Origin: Rhizophagus clarus
Taxonomy: Eukaryota; Glomeromycota; Glomeromycetes; Glomerales; Glomeraceae
Direction of reading: 5' to 3'
Length of the DNA stretch: 64,000 nt
Assembly: GCA_015698045.1 (NCBI GenBank)
Contig: BLAL01000044.1
Coordinates: 588,501 to 652,500 of the forward strand
The notes below the pieces were generated by a model, which saw nothing but the letters and a program-made list of their open reading frames with translations, was not told where the DNA came from and made no database searches. Position numbers and translations under genes: made by a program. Below, piece by piece: positions 22,976 through 37,244 of this stretch; position 1 is the first letter of the stretch, and the number at the start of each line of letters is the position of its first letter.

Positions 22976-24379
22976 TTAAGTACTTAGATTTTTGTTTAAA
23001 TCATTTGATGAATCAGGAGCTGTTGAAGGCGTGAGAGGTTCCGGATTAGGACCAAATTCGCTAACCCATTTGTAATTAGATTTATCGCTCGTGTCTAAAA
23101 TAAATACTTCATTTGATGTGGGTGGTGGTAAAGAAATATCATTTCTTCCGAAAACCACGATCATATAATCACCGACCAAAGTAGCCGTATGGTAAAAACG
23201 TGGAGGTGGTGGATTAGAATTTGTGGAGACATTCGCTCTTGACCATGTATAAATAGGTTGTGATGTATCTAATATCACAAGATCATCTGCAGCATCGATT
23301 ACAGCATCATTGCCGGTATAGCCTCCATACACGATAATACGACCATCTTGAGCTATATAATTTAGAGAACAATTTAATATATTTCCCATTTATTAAATTT
23401 AATTCACAAAAATAATATTAAATATATAATTACTCAGAACAGCAGAATGGTATGCACGATGTGTTGGCGAATAACCAGGGACATTCTAAACATAATGTAT
23501 CTTATAAGAGAATGAACGATTAATAAATTAAAAAAAAACAACTTACCATTGAAGTCCATGTATCATCATTTGTATTATACAAAGGTAGCTATTTTTTTTT
23601 TTTTAAAAAAAAAAAGGATCAATAAATATACAATTTAGACTCTCAATTAATTAATGAAATGGTGCCGATTTACTTACCTCTGACATATCTGCTAATCCTT
23701 CGTTATTAGGTAAGTTGCCACCTATATAAACAATATAGCCGTTTGGTAGCAAAGTACCCGTATGATCGAACCTTCCTTTTGGAGCATTAATTGGATTACC
23801 AGTTTTCCACACTAGCGTCGATGTATCAAAAATATCCATGTTATAATTAATTTTAAGCTGGCCACTCGGTAAAAATGTGAGACCACCAAATCTATACATT
23901 TTTCCAGTTTTAACATCACAAACGGTCTGGCTCTGGCTGTGAAAATTAAATTGAGGTGGATTGGTTGTCGTAGGGTTGCTCCATTGTTGTGAACTTATCC
24001 CGTAAGTGTAGACTGAGTTTGCGACATTTGCTGTTGCTACATCGTATTCTCCAATATATAAAATTAGAGAATCATCAAATCCACAAAACGCGCTCCACGC
24101 ATGTGTTGGAAGAATTTGCGAACTAAGATTCACCCAAGGTAATGTATCTCCTGCTCCGACTCCAAAGGGTTTCTCAACGTCTAAATAATAAAATTCATTG
24201 GAATGTATTGCTCCGTCAAAACTAAACGGATTTTGGGGATAGAGACCACCTGTAATATATATTCTGGAATTTACAAATACAGCGCTGAGGCCCCAAACTG
24301 TGTTGTTAGGCGTGAAAGCCAAAGTGAACTCATTGAGATACAGGCAAATAACGATCAAGCAGAGGAAAAGCATTATCAA
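22976..24379 (-). CDS. Secreted kelch-repeat protein, 390 aa
   Basis: Exons 23678-24379, 23547-23588, 23434-23485 and 22976-23352 join in frame. The start MIMLFLCLIVICLYLNEFTLAF is a signal peptide. Kelch-type blades with paired glycines follow: IYITGGLYP, LILYIGEYD, KMYRFGGLTF, GYIVYIGGNLP, GRIIVYGGYTG and MIVVFGRNDI, with blade-typical Tyr and Trp (YLDVEKPF, ILDTSQPIYTW). A beta-propeller for protein or carbohydrate binding outside the cell is expected. The frame stops at 22976-22978, before a region that in the same frame would encode a membrane helix (IGIIILSIVLVLVGASFLI) and a basic tail (RKGRRLR), ending at 22841. Many fungal relatives are membrane anchored, so this allele may release the propeller. 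Confidence 0.85.
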
Positions 24380-27149
24380 TAATCAATAATAAGGGAGTTG
24401 AAAATTTCAATTAAAGGATTGTTTTAATATTAATATTTAGCAATGTAAAATTTTGTATCACCGAAAGGTACCAGAGAAAAATACACTTGGCATTTTTTTA
24501 GTTCTCTAAATATAGATTTCTTTTACATAAAGCTGTAAAAGACAATGTTTTTATATATAACACCCTTTGCCATGTATAGATTTGGTGATATCAAACTCGG
24601 CCGGAGTCCGCCACATCACTACCACTAGTAGTATCGCATGAAACAAGCAAAGGTAGAGTTACAATAAAAGAAGAGTAAGGAATAAAGAGGTGGTTTAAAA
24701 GAATAAGAAGGAAGGATTAGGACAAAAAAAGAAGGGAACAAACAGAAGTAAGAAGAACGAAAGGAAGTGAAGAGAGACGAAAAGGTTGAATGAAGGTAAA
24801 GGAATGAAAGAGTGAGGGAGAACAAAAAGGAACGAAAAAGGTGAAGATAAACAAAAAGAAAGATAAAGAATGAAGGTGAGATAAAAGAGAAACAAAAAGA
24901 ATGAAGGTGAATCACAAAGGGAAAAAATAATATGGAAATGTAAAGGAAGGGGAAAAACTAAAGGAAACAAAGAAGAAGGGAAAAGATAAAGGGAAATGTA
25001 TATGGGAAAAAAGAATAAATTAAAAGGAGGCGGATAAAGGAAGGAGAAGAATGATAGAGAGAGAAAATGGAAGGGAAAAATTGAAAGAAAGGAGAAACAA
25101 AGAAAGGATAAAAAATAAAACGGGAAAAGAAAGTGAGGAGATGAAAGAAAGTAAGGAGGGCGAAAAGTTAAAAAATTTCTCTCTTGTGTTACAGATTAAG
25201 TTAATAAGTTAAATCCATTTGATTAAAAAAAATGCAGTACGTAAGCAAAAAAAATTTTGTTTTTCAGTTCACATATATTGAACCATAATCCGTAAAAAAG
25301 CGCTGAGGGGCATATATGCATGTAAAGTATATAAGAATGCGGTAAAGGACTAAGCCATAAACTGAAATTCTTGGTTAGTTGGTTAAAATGAAAAAATCGA
25401 ACTATGTACTGTACAAATAAGTTCAAGCAACATGGCACAAGCATTTCGGCATTCTTTTCTTTATGCTAAATAATAATAGAAATGTTAATATATCATTTCT
25501 CAATCAATTTTGTGGAAATATTATGAAAATTTGTAAACATACATACTGTATATGTTATATAAATTCTATTTTTTTGTTGAAAAATAAATCATTTTTAAGA
25601 TTAAAAGTAATTACTCTTTGTATTTCAATCGGAATACGGAACTTGCATGTTCGCCCGTTTCATGATCTATGATCATTAAGGCTACCAGGGATATAACCAT
25701 TATTAGGCACTTCGTTATTCAATATTTCGGTCAATATTTCATAATTGTTGTCATGTGCCACTGCGTGACACAATGTCAGCCAATCATTCCTACGTGCCTA
25801 ATAATAATTATATAATATAAGGCTCTTTAGATAAACCATTTTAGGGTGTGTGATAATTACGACAATAGTAAATATTGATCCCATTAAATTTTTCTAATCC
25901 TATTTTATACTGTACAATATGGTATTGGTGGCATTACCATTTAAAAAATCTGAAATTTTATAAGTTTGATAACTTTGTATTTAATTAACATTTGGAAATC
26001 TAAAATTTAAAATGAAAGTTAAATAACTTGAAAAACAATGTAACAGTTCCATATTTTGAAAAACACTAAAGAAAAAATTTTTTCCTTTTGTAAAATTTGG
26101 TATATAAATAATAGGAAGAGTTTGATTTTATGGAAACATAAAAACACATCAATTTAATAAGAAAAATCTTAATAGTAAATTTTTATATAGTGCCATATTA
26201 TACAACAAAATAAAATTATACTTTCTAAAAAAATAAAGCTTACATAAAAGTAGGCCTAAGTTATAAAGATAGTCAAAATAATCGTTTAATATGAAATAAC
26301 AAAATTTCGGAAAAAAATTATTTTAAAAATCTGTGATGACCGTTATATGTATATAAAAAGTTCTTTTCATAATGAGAGCTTTTCAATAATTTAAAAAGTT
26401 CCAAAAACTGAGGTTCAAGAATTCATTTTGCGTATTATATATATAGTTAATGCATCTTAACATTTATCGACAACAATGTAAAAAATATGTATGTTTTATT
26501 TCAATTATAACAGGAGTAAGGGTCGAATTAATGACTTGTGTAATAGAGACCTATTTTTGTTAAAGAGATTATTTTCCAAAGAAAGTTTCAAGAAAATGGT
26601 TGCATATGGTTTTTTTATATAGTGTATTGTATAACTTATCGTCAATTACGTCATTTTTTGATTTTTTTTTGAGAATCGATTCCAAATTTGTGATTCTTTG
26701 AAAAAAAAAAAATTATTTTCAATTATTGAACCAAAAATACATATTTTCTATACATACAGTACATTATATATATGAATCACTGCAATAAAACAACGTACAA
26801 TCGAATTCTTTAAAATGAGGCTCCTTAATCATATTTAATTTTTTTTTTACGAGTATTTTATTGTTAATCACGATGTATACCTCTTTTACGGTAATCATTT
26901 TGAAATTATAACAAAAATTAAAAATAAACTGTATACTATATTTATAAATCAATAAATAAAAATATATGAATTATATGCAACAAACAATCACAGTGTTCAT
27001 ATGATGTTTAGATCGTACAATCGAAATTCTTTAATGAGACCTCCTTAAGTATTCAAAAAGGTTTATAAAAAAGATTCAATTGGCCCTCAAAAAATTCTCA
27101 AACTTCAATTAACATAAACAACTATATTTCAAATAAATATTCTTTATCA
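24380..27149. other. Intergenic; purine-rich tract and repeat fragment
   Basis: From about 24650 to 25170 the plus strand is almost all A and G (AAAGGAA, GAAGGAA words); frames there are Phe/Ser/Pro-rich artefacts. At 26195-26285 lies an inverted fragment of the unit repeated at 38.66-39.42 kb: its reverse complement reads GTAAGCTTTATTTTTTTAG and AAAGTATAATTTTATTTTGT. No gene is recognised. The segment 25680-25830 contains short GC-richer patches without an open frame. Confidence 0.5.
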
Positions 27150-28681
27150 ATGTCTTCCACTAAAATTTTTCAGATCTATATCTTTATCTTTATCTTTATC
27201 TTCTTCATATTGACATTACATCTCTTTATCCATTTTTCGACTTCTCCTGTTCATATTTCAACCGATAATTCCGTTTTTTCTTCTGTTCTGAAATATATTA
27301 TAGTGACAATTATTGGTGCTTTTATTCTGGGAGATATTTTATATGCTTTTGGTCGAAACCGTTATAAAAAGTATCTTCTTAATAAAATTTTGGAGAAGGG
27401 ATCTCGACCCGATGTAAAAATTTTAGCGGGCCGATTTGTTGAAAGACAAGAAATCATGGAACGCCTTAAAAAAATTCTACAGCCTGAACGTAATCTGCGG
27501 AGAACACGGGACCGGTAAGACGACACTAATTAGGAGAGCAGCGAACGAGGTCGGTACCGGTGTTATATACATTGATATCCCCTCCTATATTAATGAATTG
27601 GACGAAGCTTTTGGGAAAGCAATCAATTATGCATTTGGAGAACATGTTCCTCTGACAATACAACTATTGGAAAAAACCGCAATAAACGGTAATTTTCACT
27701 GCTTTATTGTTATTAATAACAGCTATTTTGATTATATATATATATATATTTCTTTTTTTTTTTTGTAGATAATCATCACAGAGTTTCTAAATGGGAAATG
27801 GCTCTTAGAACCATCAATCAAGCTAGCACAAAATACCGAAAAAGATATAACAAACCTCTAGTAATCGTATACGATAATATCAACACTTTATTTCACAACC
27901 ATCCCGAAATTCTTGACATTCTCCAAGACAATGCAAAGCGTGGCGCTGACAACGGAGAATGTATCACTGTATTCGTCAGTAGCGAAGTCCCGAGAAGGAT
28001 GGAGTGTAAGTATGACATGATTTTTTGCGCTTTTGAAAATAATGTTAATCATGTGATTCTTATTTTAGTGCGTAGCGCCTGGTCGCGTGCACAAATTCCT
28101 GTAATGGAAATTTGCGACCTTAATGAACAAGAATCGATGGATTATCTTATAGCTAAACATAAAATCAATGAAGAGGAGGCAAAAAAAATGTATAATCTAG
28201 TTGGTGGTCGTCTTTTGGAATTACAAACTGTAGCGGATTGTTTTCGAAACAAACAAACATTCGAAGGTAAGATTAGTTTTATATTCACATCAAATAAATT
28301 TATGCAACTTTATTAATTGCTTATTTTTCCTACAGTCACTAAAGGACAAGTCTTTTCCATGGTCAAAAAGAGACTTTATTCTGCAAAACTCCTCAAGGAT
28401 CAACAACATCACGAAATAGGCAAATCTATAATCCAAGATTTATTAAAGTCCGAAGAAATTGACATTGTTATATTTAGAAAGTTCTTTAAGGACGAAAAAA
28501 GTTTTAGTGAAGTATTAGGGGAGAACGTTTTTGCGTATCACCAGTGTATCACCCGTCAAAGGAAACAGTCACGTTTCAATCAATCTCAGTGGCATATTTC
28601 ATTCGAGAAAATTATGATATGTTCGGACTTGAACTCATATCTCCTTCCTTAACATCCTCTAACTCTTTGTCGTTTAATTAG
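27150..28681 (+). pseudogene. Membrane-anchored AAA/STAND-like P-loop NTPase, frameshifted
   Basis: Exons 27150-27688, 27769-28005, 28069-28266 and 28336-28681 are bounded by good GT-AG introns. The N-terminus has two hydrophobic segments (about residues 8-27 and 47-66), then GRFVERQEIMERLKKILQ. The P-loop CGEHGTGKTT starts at 27496 but in a frame one base off the N-terminal part, so a frameshift lies between 27480 and 27496. A Walker B-like KPLVIVYDNINTLF follows, then a helical part (GGRLLELQTVADCF). Near 28538-28556 an 11-bp tandem duplication (GTATCACC twice) shifts the frame again. The older frame continues SKETVTFQSISVAYFIREN to a stop at 28679. It resembles Glomeromycotina P-loop ATPases. 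It is probably non-functional unless the assembly is wrong. Confidence 0.6.
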
Positions 28682-31600
28682 CATAAAGAACCTAGAAGCT
28701 TTGATCCAACTCCTGCACCTCTTTCAGTAGTTACTCTAGTATTTTTTCATTTTTCGAGCTTTCTTTTTCTAATTATTAACTTAGGGTGAAATTAATAAGT
28801 AAATCTATAATAAATCATTAAATCAGCTGGTAAATTGTTTTTTTTTGATAAGTTCCGATGTTTAGCAAAATTTAGAATCAATTTAATCGATAAAACTCAT
28901 TAGACTTAATTTCATTGCTAAAAGAATTTATTTTTGACACAAAGTTGGAAATACAATGAAAGCTGTGGTGTCTGGAATTTGCGATTTTTCTTAGATTCTG
29001 ATTCTTTTTAAGTTCATCAATACACGCCTTAATTTTGCTACCTCAGCTTTTAAGCTCATAAATCTCAATATCACGTTTAATATTTTCAACATCAATACCA
29101 CTTTATTAATATAAAGATAAAATGAATACAAGTACGGGACTTTGCCTGTGATTCACATTAAAGTCTATCCTATTCGCTTCTATTCTAAGATCACAGCCCG
29201 TCCTTTATAACCACCTTTTTTCCTCACATTTCTTAGAAAAAAAGAATAAATTCTGCAATACACGTGATGACGTTGAAAAAATAGTTTAGGTATTTTATAT
29301 TATAAAAATTAAAAACTTGAAATTTTTGTTTGATGCTTCAATAAAAACTAATGCAATAAAATACCTAATGATTTTTTTTATCAAACTTGACTTATTTCTA
29401 ACTGTATATTATTACTATTTTACAATATCTTTTATATGGTTGGTTGTTAATCTCGTATGACTTTATTAGTATTTGGGTAGGTTTATATAATAAACGCCTA
29501 AATACAAAAAAAAAAATACTCCCAAACCTCATCTGTTAACTGAGTGACGGCCATAAGTATAAAAGCAAAACCTACACAAAAAATCCTTATATATTTTGGG
29601 CAAATTTTAGGCCAGATGATTTAATGGACCAACGGATAAACAGGTAAATTACTCATCCAAAATTTTTTTTTTAGTCAATTAAAAACAGAAATAAATTATA
29701 TGAGTTTTGTTTTATAATAAACATAATGTAACATTTTCCTGTTGAGATTATGACCTGTCGAAATATTTTATAAACTTTCATATTGTATGGTGATTATTTT
29801 TTAATGAATTGAGAAGTAACTGGTATTACATTGAATCCATAGTTTGGGAAGTTAATATATATGAATTAATAAAAAAAGTATTATTATGAAGAATTCTTTT
29901 AATAAAGTAAGAAAAATAAGACTAAGATATGAAACAATTTAGAAGTTAATTTGGCAATTATAGCATTATTAGCTGGTTTAGCGTATAATACGAAAATATA
30001 CGTTCTCCGAACAAATTCAGGATATGATTTAAAATACAGTATGTCATTAAAAAAAAATGGTATATTTGAAAAAAAAAAAATATTGTCATATTTGTCATTT
30101 TTCGTTAAAATTTTTTTTTTTTTTTTTTTTTACAAACAAAATCCTGACATTAATTTCGTTCTTAAAGAGGAAGTACTTTTCTTAATTTATTAATTTATTA
30201 ATAAATTCTAATATTTTATACCTTAAATATTTTTTGATTACATTATCCTTCTAGTTTCCATAAATTGGTAATAGATTCCATAATATGAAATAAATTTATA
30301 CCCAGCTAAATTAATTTTACAGATATTAGTCATAAAGTCATCTAACAAAGGGTCATAAGAAGTTAGTTATTATATACATTGCACTGTCCTTTAGTTTCCA
30401 TATTGTTTAATTAGACACTACTCATATTTTTTTTATAGGTGTATAATTTCAAAATCTCTCCGATAATGCCCATATGAAGCTATTGGAAATTTTTTAAGGT
30501 TATTTGTGCTCAACCATCCGCAGCGCTTTCCATATTCATAAATAAATGAATGATATGATGTAATTTTATAAAAAGAATCGTGTTTGAGCCTGTTTGACTA
30601 GAATATCTTATAAAAACTCCCCTTTTTCGCACCAATTTCTCTACTTTTTCAAAAAAAAAAAAAAAAAAAAATATTTTGTTCCAAGTAATAATCATGTAAA
30701 TTCTTTTGTCTATTTTATCTTATTTTCAATAATAAATATACGTGTTCTCAAACATGTTCTTCGATTAAGTTTAATCGTAACAACAACATACAAAAACTTC
30801 TCACTGAACTTAGTCTCTACAAATTCTGTATGGAACGTTAAGTATTATTTTGATCCTATTATTTTTTTAAGCGTCCATTTGGCCTTGATATTTCGGTAAG
30901 ACTTGTTCTATTTTTTTATTTCATTTTTGTTCAACGAACTTTACTAATAATTCGTTTGGTATTTACTTTTCTTTATAATATACTTATCTTTTCTTTTCTC
31001 TTTAGGTAATAAGAGGCTTTATGATGGTAATAAGTATTTTAGTTGAACAATTAGAAAGTACAGGGTGGTTTCTGATACCACATAAATACTTGCTTATTTA
31101 GTTTTCAGAACTTTATTAGCATCATATTAACCACTCGCCACTATCTTCTTCGCACAGGACGTGGACGATCAAATCACTGCAACAGCGTCAAATCGGCCCA
31201 TATGATCTCATCATGGGAATTATTATATTCCGATTATAACGCAGGCAAGTATTTCTATCATATGGTTCTACTTGCTTTATGGGCGTGCGTTGTTTTTGAG
31301 TGTTATGACATGGAAGTTTATGTGCTCGTAGTACGTACCATATGCTACAGGCTAGTAGTCATCTGCTCTGTGCACGAGCCGTAGCTACAATGATGCCATA
31401 TAGGTGGTTCCACAAGCTGACTCATATGGGAGGGCAGGCTGTTGGTGCCCGTGGAAGTGACACATATTTCTATGTCGTGAGCATACTTGATCATGATATA
31501 TGCTAACATAATCTATTATGAAATAGGTTTAATTTGTTGAAATCTTGAGGCCAATCCAATTATGATAACATTGGTTTAAATGATGAAAAATTTTTGTTTT

Positions 31601-33572
31601 CAAATTTAATAAAAATAAAAAAAAAAGTATATACATGCTGGTAATTGTTCCAAATAGTATTATCGTTAGTTAGTAATATCAAATATTCAACTATCACAAC
31701 ATATTAAGAAAAGAAATTATTTTTAATCGACTACTGCATAAATTATAGAAAAATGATCAAATCCCATCAATTTTAATTGAACATCAAAAAGATTGTTAAG
31801 TTATTATAGTGAATAAAAAATTAAGAAAGTAATCTTGATTATAACGAATTTATTAAATTTATTATTGAGAAATGCTTAAATACATCATTATATGGATGGT
31901 AACGATAAAATATAGAAATAAATAGATTTATTGAAAAATTTGAATAGTATTTGTTTTTACTGCACACAAGATTGATGTCCAATGTATTTGGTAAAATTTC
32001 GTTGAATTAACAATGTTTAAATCTAAAAGTCAAAATTTAAAACTTCTGCATCAAAGACCAAATATCATACAAATACCCGTGCATATTACATATTTAAACT
32101 TTAAGACTGAACTTCATAAAAATACTATTACTATTTTGCGGATTTGATGGATTTTATTTTGAAAAATTCTATGGAATCGTTAAAAATAATGAAAAAATTC
32201 TTGGATTTTTGGACATAATCTATGAAACCTAACATTTAACTATAAATATTTATACTCTTTTAACAATAATAATATGAAAAAGATGGTTTACTGTTTGTTT
32301 TTTGCATTAGATGATATAGAAAAAAAGTCGGTCAGTTCCATTTCAAGGGGACATACGATAGTGTAGAATACAATTTTTCATGGTTAACTCAATAATTTGA
32401 ATGGGACATATACGTAAAGCGAGAAAGAGCGGAGGCTGCTAAAGCTATATTCAGAAGAAGTGATTGCGAAAACTACTTTACGAACCGGCATCTAATCTAG
32501 CAAAAGAAGTAAGCTTCTTTTATGAAAGATATTCAACTCGAACATGATAGAAACTACATTATTTCGAATAACCGTGAACTTGGAGGGAATGCAAAGATCG
32601 CCTGAGATGTATTTGAGGTTAAGTATTTTTTTTCCTGATGTTGTGACTATATGAGATTACTCTCTTCTGGTTCGGGCTTTATCCAACAAGTACATCTTCT
32701 GGTTGTGCTAGTGATGATCTGATTCAGATAAAGTCACAATATATTGCACTACAATGTTGTGTTTTTTAAAGAGTCTTTTATTCCCATTATTTACACTTGT
32801 CTTTCTTCTCTTCTGAGATGGAAAGAAGATGCTAGATGTGACTAAGGAAGTTAAAATGTAGGAAGAGGAAAAAACTGCAGTTTGAACCGCTTCATTAGAA
32901 TATCTCAATAAGCCCGGTGAAAAGCGTTGTTGACGGGCGTTCATTAAAGAAAATAAAAAAAAAAAAAATCGTTGTTGATGGTTGATACAGCCCTCAGAAA
33001 GATGGTATGAGTGATTTTGACCTAATAAATAACTTTCTCTTTTTTTCGTGTTATTTAAGTTGAATTGCAGAAATTAATAATTATTTATTGTTTTGTTTTA
33101 TCATCATCACGAAAAAAGATGTTTCTTCATGATAATTTCTTGATCATTCATAATCATGTTTTTCTTAAAGAGATAGTCAACACTATAGAATTTACGCGGA
33201 ATTTTTTACATATAAAATCTTTTTTTGTATTGTAAATACACAAATAAAATAAAATAAATATATTCTACCGAATACCGGATGATGTATTATCGTTCTAAAT
33301 CAGCATTCAACATTCGACATTTGAATAGAACTTCTTGTTAACGAGAATATCAAGATTAAGTCAAGAGTTGTACAAAACAAATGAAATAGTTAATATTGTA
33401 AATTTAGATATTTGAAAACCATAAACAACAACAGCTAATTTGCGTCATACTGTATGTTATACTTTTTAATGATATCATATGAGCAGATTTTGTTCACTAT
33501 AATACAAAACATAATTTAATTAGCAGGTGAATTCACAGATCAATTTAAAAAATGATTTTTTTTTTTTTTTTG
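28682..33572. other. Long gene-poor interval with small remnants
   Basis: No complete gene seen in about 4.9 kb. A short piece at 29236-29290 (AATACACGTGATGACG) matches the repeat shared by 37.7 and 55.4 kb. At 29940-30030 a short frame (LAIIALLAGLAYNTKIYVLR) ends at a GTATGT donor-like site and may be an old exon. 31130-31500 is clearly GC-richer than its flanks but has no long frame. At 32327-32496 a plus-strand frame with one stop (YDSVEYNFSWLTQ, then VKRERAEAAKAIFRRSDCEN) looks like a decayed coding piece. T and A runs are frequent. Confidence 0.45.
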
Positions 33573-33587
33573 ATCTAATTTCTAACC

Positions 33588-35351
33588 TTTTTTTTTTTTT
33601 TTTTAAGGCCAATAACGCATTTTATTATGAAGATCGTAAAAAAGTTTTACGCGCAAAGCAACACTTCATTTACAAAAATACCTATAGATCAGATCTATAT
33701 AATTGGACCAATCTAGTCTAAGGGAAAAAACTAAACTAATCCGTCCTAAAAAAAAACATTAGTAGGGGGCAGTATTGTTTGGATATCTTCTAAAATACAA
33801 AATCGTCCTATATAAATAAAAGATACTAAAAAATCTATTTTTAATTTGAATATGTGGAGTAGAAGAGATTTCGTCCTCGAATTGGTCGGAAAGATCGGAA
33901 GATAGTATATTTTCTTGCTGCGTGTTTTGGTCCTGTCCTTGAAAATCCTCCACTTCACATATCTCCTCGAAAACTGATTAGTTAGTATTGGATACCAACT
34001 TTTTCAAAAGGTCCACTAGCGTGTTGAAATCATTGGTAGAACCCTTGGACTTAATATTTTTGTGACTTTTGGTTGGGTTCTGACTAGTACGTCTGTTGCG
34101 AGTGCTCGTTTTACTTGATGAATCCTCGTTCAGCTGGTGGGCGTTGTTACGAGGGGTTTTGATCCTAGAGGGGTCACCACGTGACCAATTGTAACTTACA
34201 TTATCTATGTCAAAGGATGTCTTAAGCGCAAACAGCATATCTGTATGCCTTTTAAAGAACACTATTAACTGTCGTTCCCCTTTAGGTGTATGAATGGCTT
34301 TATAAGCTTTTATCGAATATTTAGCAAGAAATTCCGATTGTAGGTTATTGTTCACCAGGCGTTGGGAGTGTTGAAATTCTGGGTAATTCTTCCACACCAG
34401 ACAAAATCTTTCTCTATGTTTTCTTTCTTTTAGCAACCAGTCTCCTGGGAACCATCGGATTGGTATTTCGTTGAGTGAGTACATCCATAGCCCTTGATCA
34501 AAATGGGCGCGTATCTTATCATAAAGGATGATCTTGACCCATATGGTCTGGAATTTCCTTTGTTTCTTCGTTGAGAACTTTATGGTATTTCCCCATGAGG
34601 TTAACGCTGCTAGGATTTGCTCATGCGTCCACTCAACTCGTACGTCATATATGGTTATGTGACGGACTTGATTTATGTTTGCATCGGTCACTTGAACTCC
34701 AGTAATTATTTTTTCAGCTGCGCCTCAGGTAATCTTTTTTCCTTCCTTCTTAGATTCCCCTTATTTATCTTTTCCCTTTTCGGCAGGTGTACCATCTTCC
34801 GGTTGCTTATTCTGCTTTTTGGATTTTCTGCTCTTTTTCTTTTTTTGGGATTTGGCGTTTTGTTATGAAGGCGTGCTTGTTGATGATTCTGATTGGTCCA
34901 TTGTGGTATCAATTATTTCCTTTTCCGGCTCATCCAATTTCATTGGTTCTTTTTGTTGTAGTGTCTTCCAGGCCTCTTCTTCGTCTTGGAAGGAAGAAGA
35001 TGAAGCGTTATAGTACATGTAAGCCATTGCCTCTTTAAGTGTGGCTATACTGACTCAGAAGATTAACATAAGAACTCCATAAGATAGGTTTGTTTGGGTT
35101 GCCAGTGTATGGAAGTCTACTTGGTGCGTCACGGAACTCTTGCCTAAAATTTCATCTACTTTCAATATTTGTTCATCAAGAGTCAAGGTCCCTATATTCC
35201 CAAGTTGCAATAAAGTATTTATAACTCCTCTCTTTGTTACGGTTTTTAGTATAGAAGGCATTTTATATATATTTTTGTAAGAAAATAATGTTTAAAGTGG
35301 TTTGGTTTTCTTCAAAAAATTTTTGGCTGAAATGAGAGTTTTTCGAAGTCC
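33588..35351 (-). mobile_element. ORF1-only non-LTR retroposon, copy B, with 15-bp target duplication
   Basis: ATCTAATTTCTAACC is present exactly at 33573-33587 and 35352-35366. Between them lie 1,764 bp oriented minus: the 5' end reads GGACTTCGAAAAACTCTCAT and the 3' end is a 17-base A run (T run at 33588-33604 on the plus strand) directly against the duplication. The coding content is an N-terminal region (35261 leftward, MPSILKTVTKRGVINTLLQL), a Lys-rich middle and an RRM-like protein part. There is no reverse transcriptase. The layout and length equal copies A, C and D. Confidence 0.85.
33978..34724 (-). CDS. RRM-like ORF1 part of retroposon copy B
   Basis: An open frame of nearly 240 residues. 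RRM-like core: HITIYDVRVEWTHEQILAAL then WGNTIKFSTKKQRKFQTI, matching the beta1/helix1/beta2/beta3 pattern of copies A, C and D. The family block WFPGDWLLKERKHRERF follows. The tail is basic and Ser/Thr-rich (SKTSTRNRRTSQNPTKSHKN) and ends in a short helix TLVDLLKKLV before the stop. The upstream part of the protein (to 35261) lies in other frames, so the whole coding region is broken about two to three times. RNA binding is inferred from the fold and charge. Confidence 0.6.
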   Translation of the reverse strand, partial: GAAEKIITGVQVTDANINQVRHITIYDVRVEWTHEQILAALTSWGNTIKFSTKKQRKFQTIWVKIILYDKIRAHFDQGLWMYSLNEIPIRWFPGDWLLKERKHRERFCLVWKNYPEFQHSQRLVNNNLQSEFLAKYSIKAYKAIHTPKGERQLIVFFKRHTDMLFALKTSFDIDNVSYNWSRGDPSRIKTPRNNAHQLNEDSSSKTSTRNRRTSQNPTKSHKNIKSKGSTNDFNTLVDLLKKLVSNTN

Positions 35352-35366
35352 ATCTAATTTCTAACC

Positions 35367-36033
35367 CATCTAACCTATCTAACATATTAATAGTTATAGT
35401 CAAATGATTTGCTTTTTAGTTGTTTTGATTTCTATTTCTTTTTTGGCGTAGCTTTTTTCATTCTAAAGTTTTTTATTTTGCATTATCGTACTTTATTTTA
35501 TTCTTCTATTATTAATTTTTTTTTTTTCATACAAAGGAATAATTTGGATGGTTTAGCATTAACATGTGACCTACACGAGCCCGCCGATAATATTTTATTG
35601 TTATCTAGTCAGAAATTCGGCAATTAAACCAAATACTGCACTAAGTTTAGCTTTGTAAATTTGATTAATCCTTCTGAAATTCCCAAAATTATCATTACTC
35701 ATTTATATGTAACCTTTTAAAAATAGCCTTGGTTGTTAGAGTGTTATAGTTAGCGTAGCACAAGGAGATAATAATAATCGAAGTTCCCACAAAGTAGCAC
35801 AACAATAAAATTATCACGTGCCATTGAATTAAATATATCCCATTAAACAAGCATATAGTTTGTTTGTTACCGAGATTTGGACGTCAATGAGTACACTAAA
35901 TGAAGATCAAAACACTTTCACATGTTTAAATTCTTAATAAAATGCGTGTTCTACTTCCCTGGATCAATTTCTCCCAAATTTCGTTTAAATTCGATAGAAA
36001 TAAAACAAAAAAAAAACAAATACAAACCTAACA
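35367..36033. other. Intergenic upstream of the Hsp70-like pseudogene
   Basis: AT-rich. A short frame at 35530-35627 (NNLDGLALTCDLHEPADNIL) is GC-richer and may be an exon remnant; no start, splice partner or family is recognised. Confidence 0.4.

Positions 36034-37244
<1,211 letters not shown>

Noticed and set aside
24625-24970. Phe/Ser/Leu-rich membrane-like proteins on the minus strand
   Set aside because: They are the complement of an almost pure A/G tract; composition explains the frame and the hydrophobicity.
31130-31500. GC-richer island as a transferred gene
   Set aside because: No frame longer than about 60 codons and no recognisable motif; composition alone is too weak.
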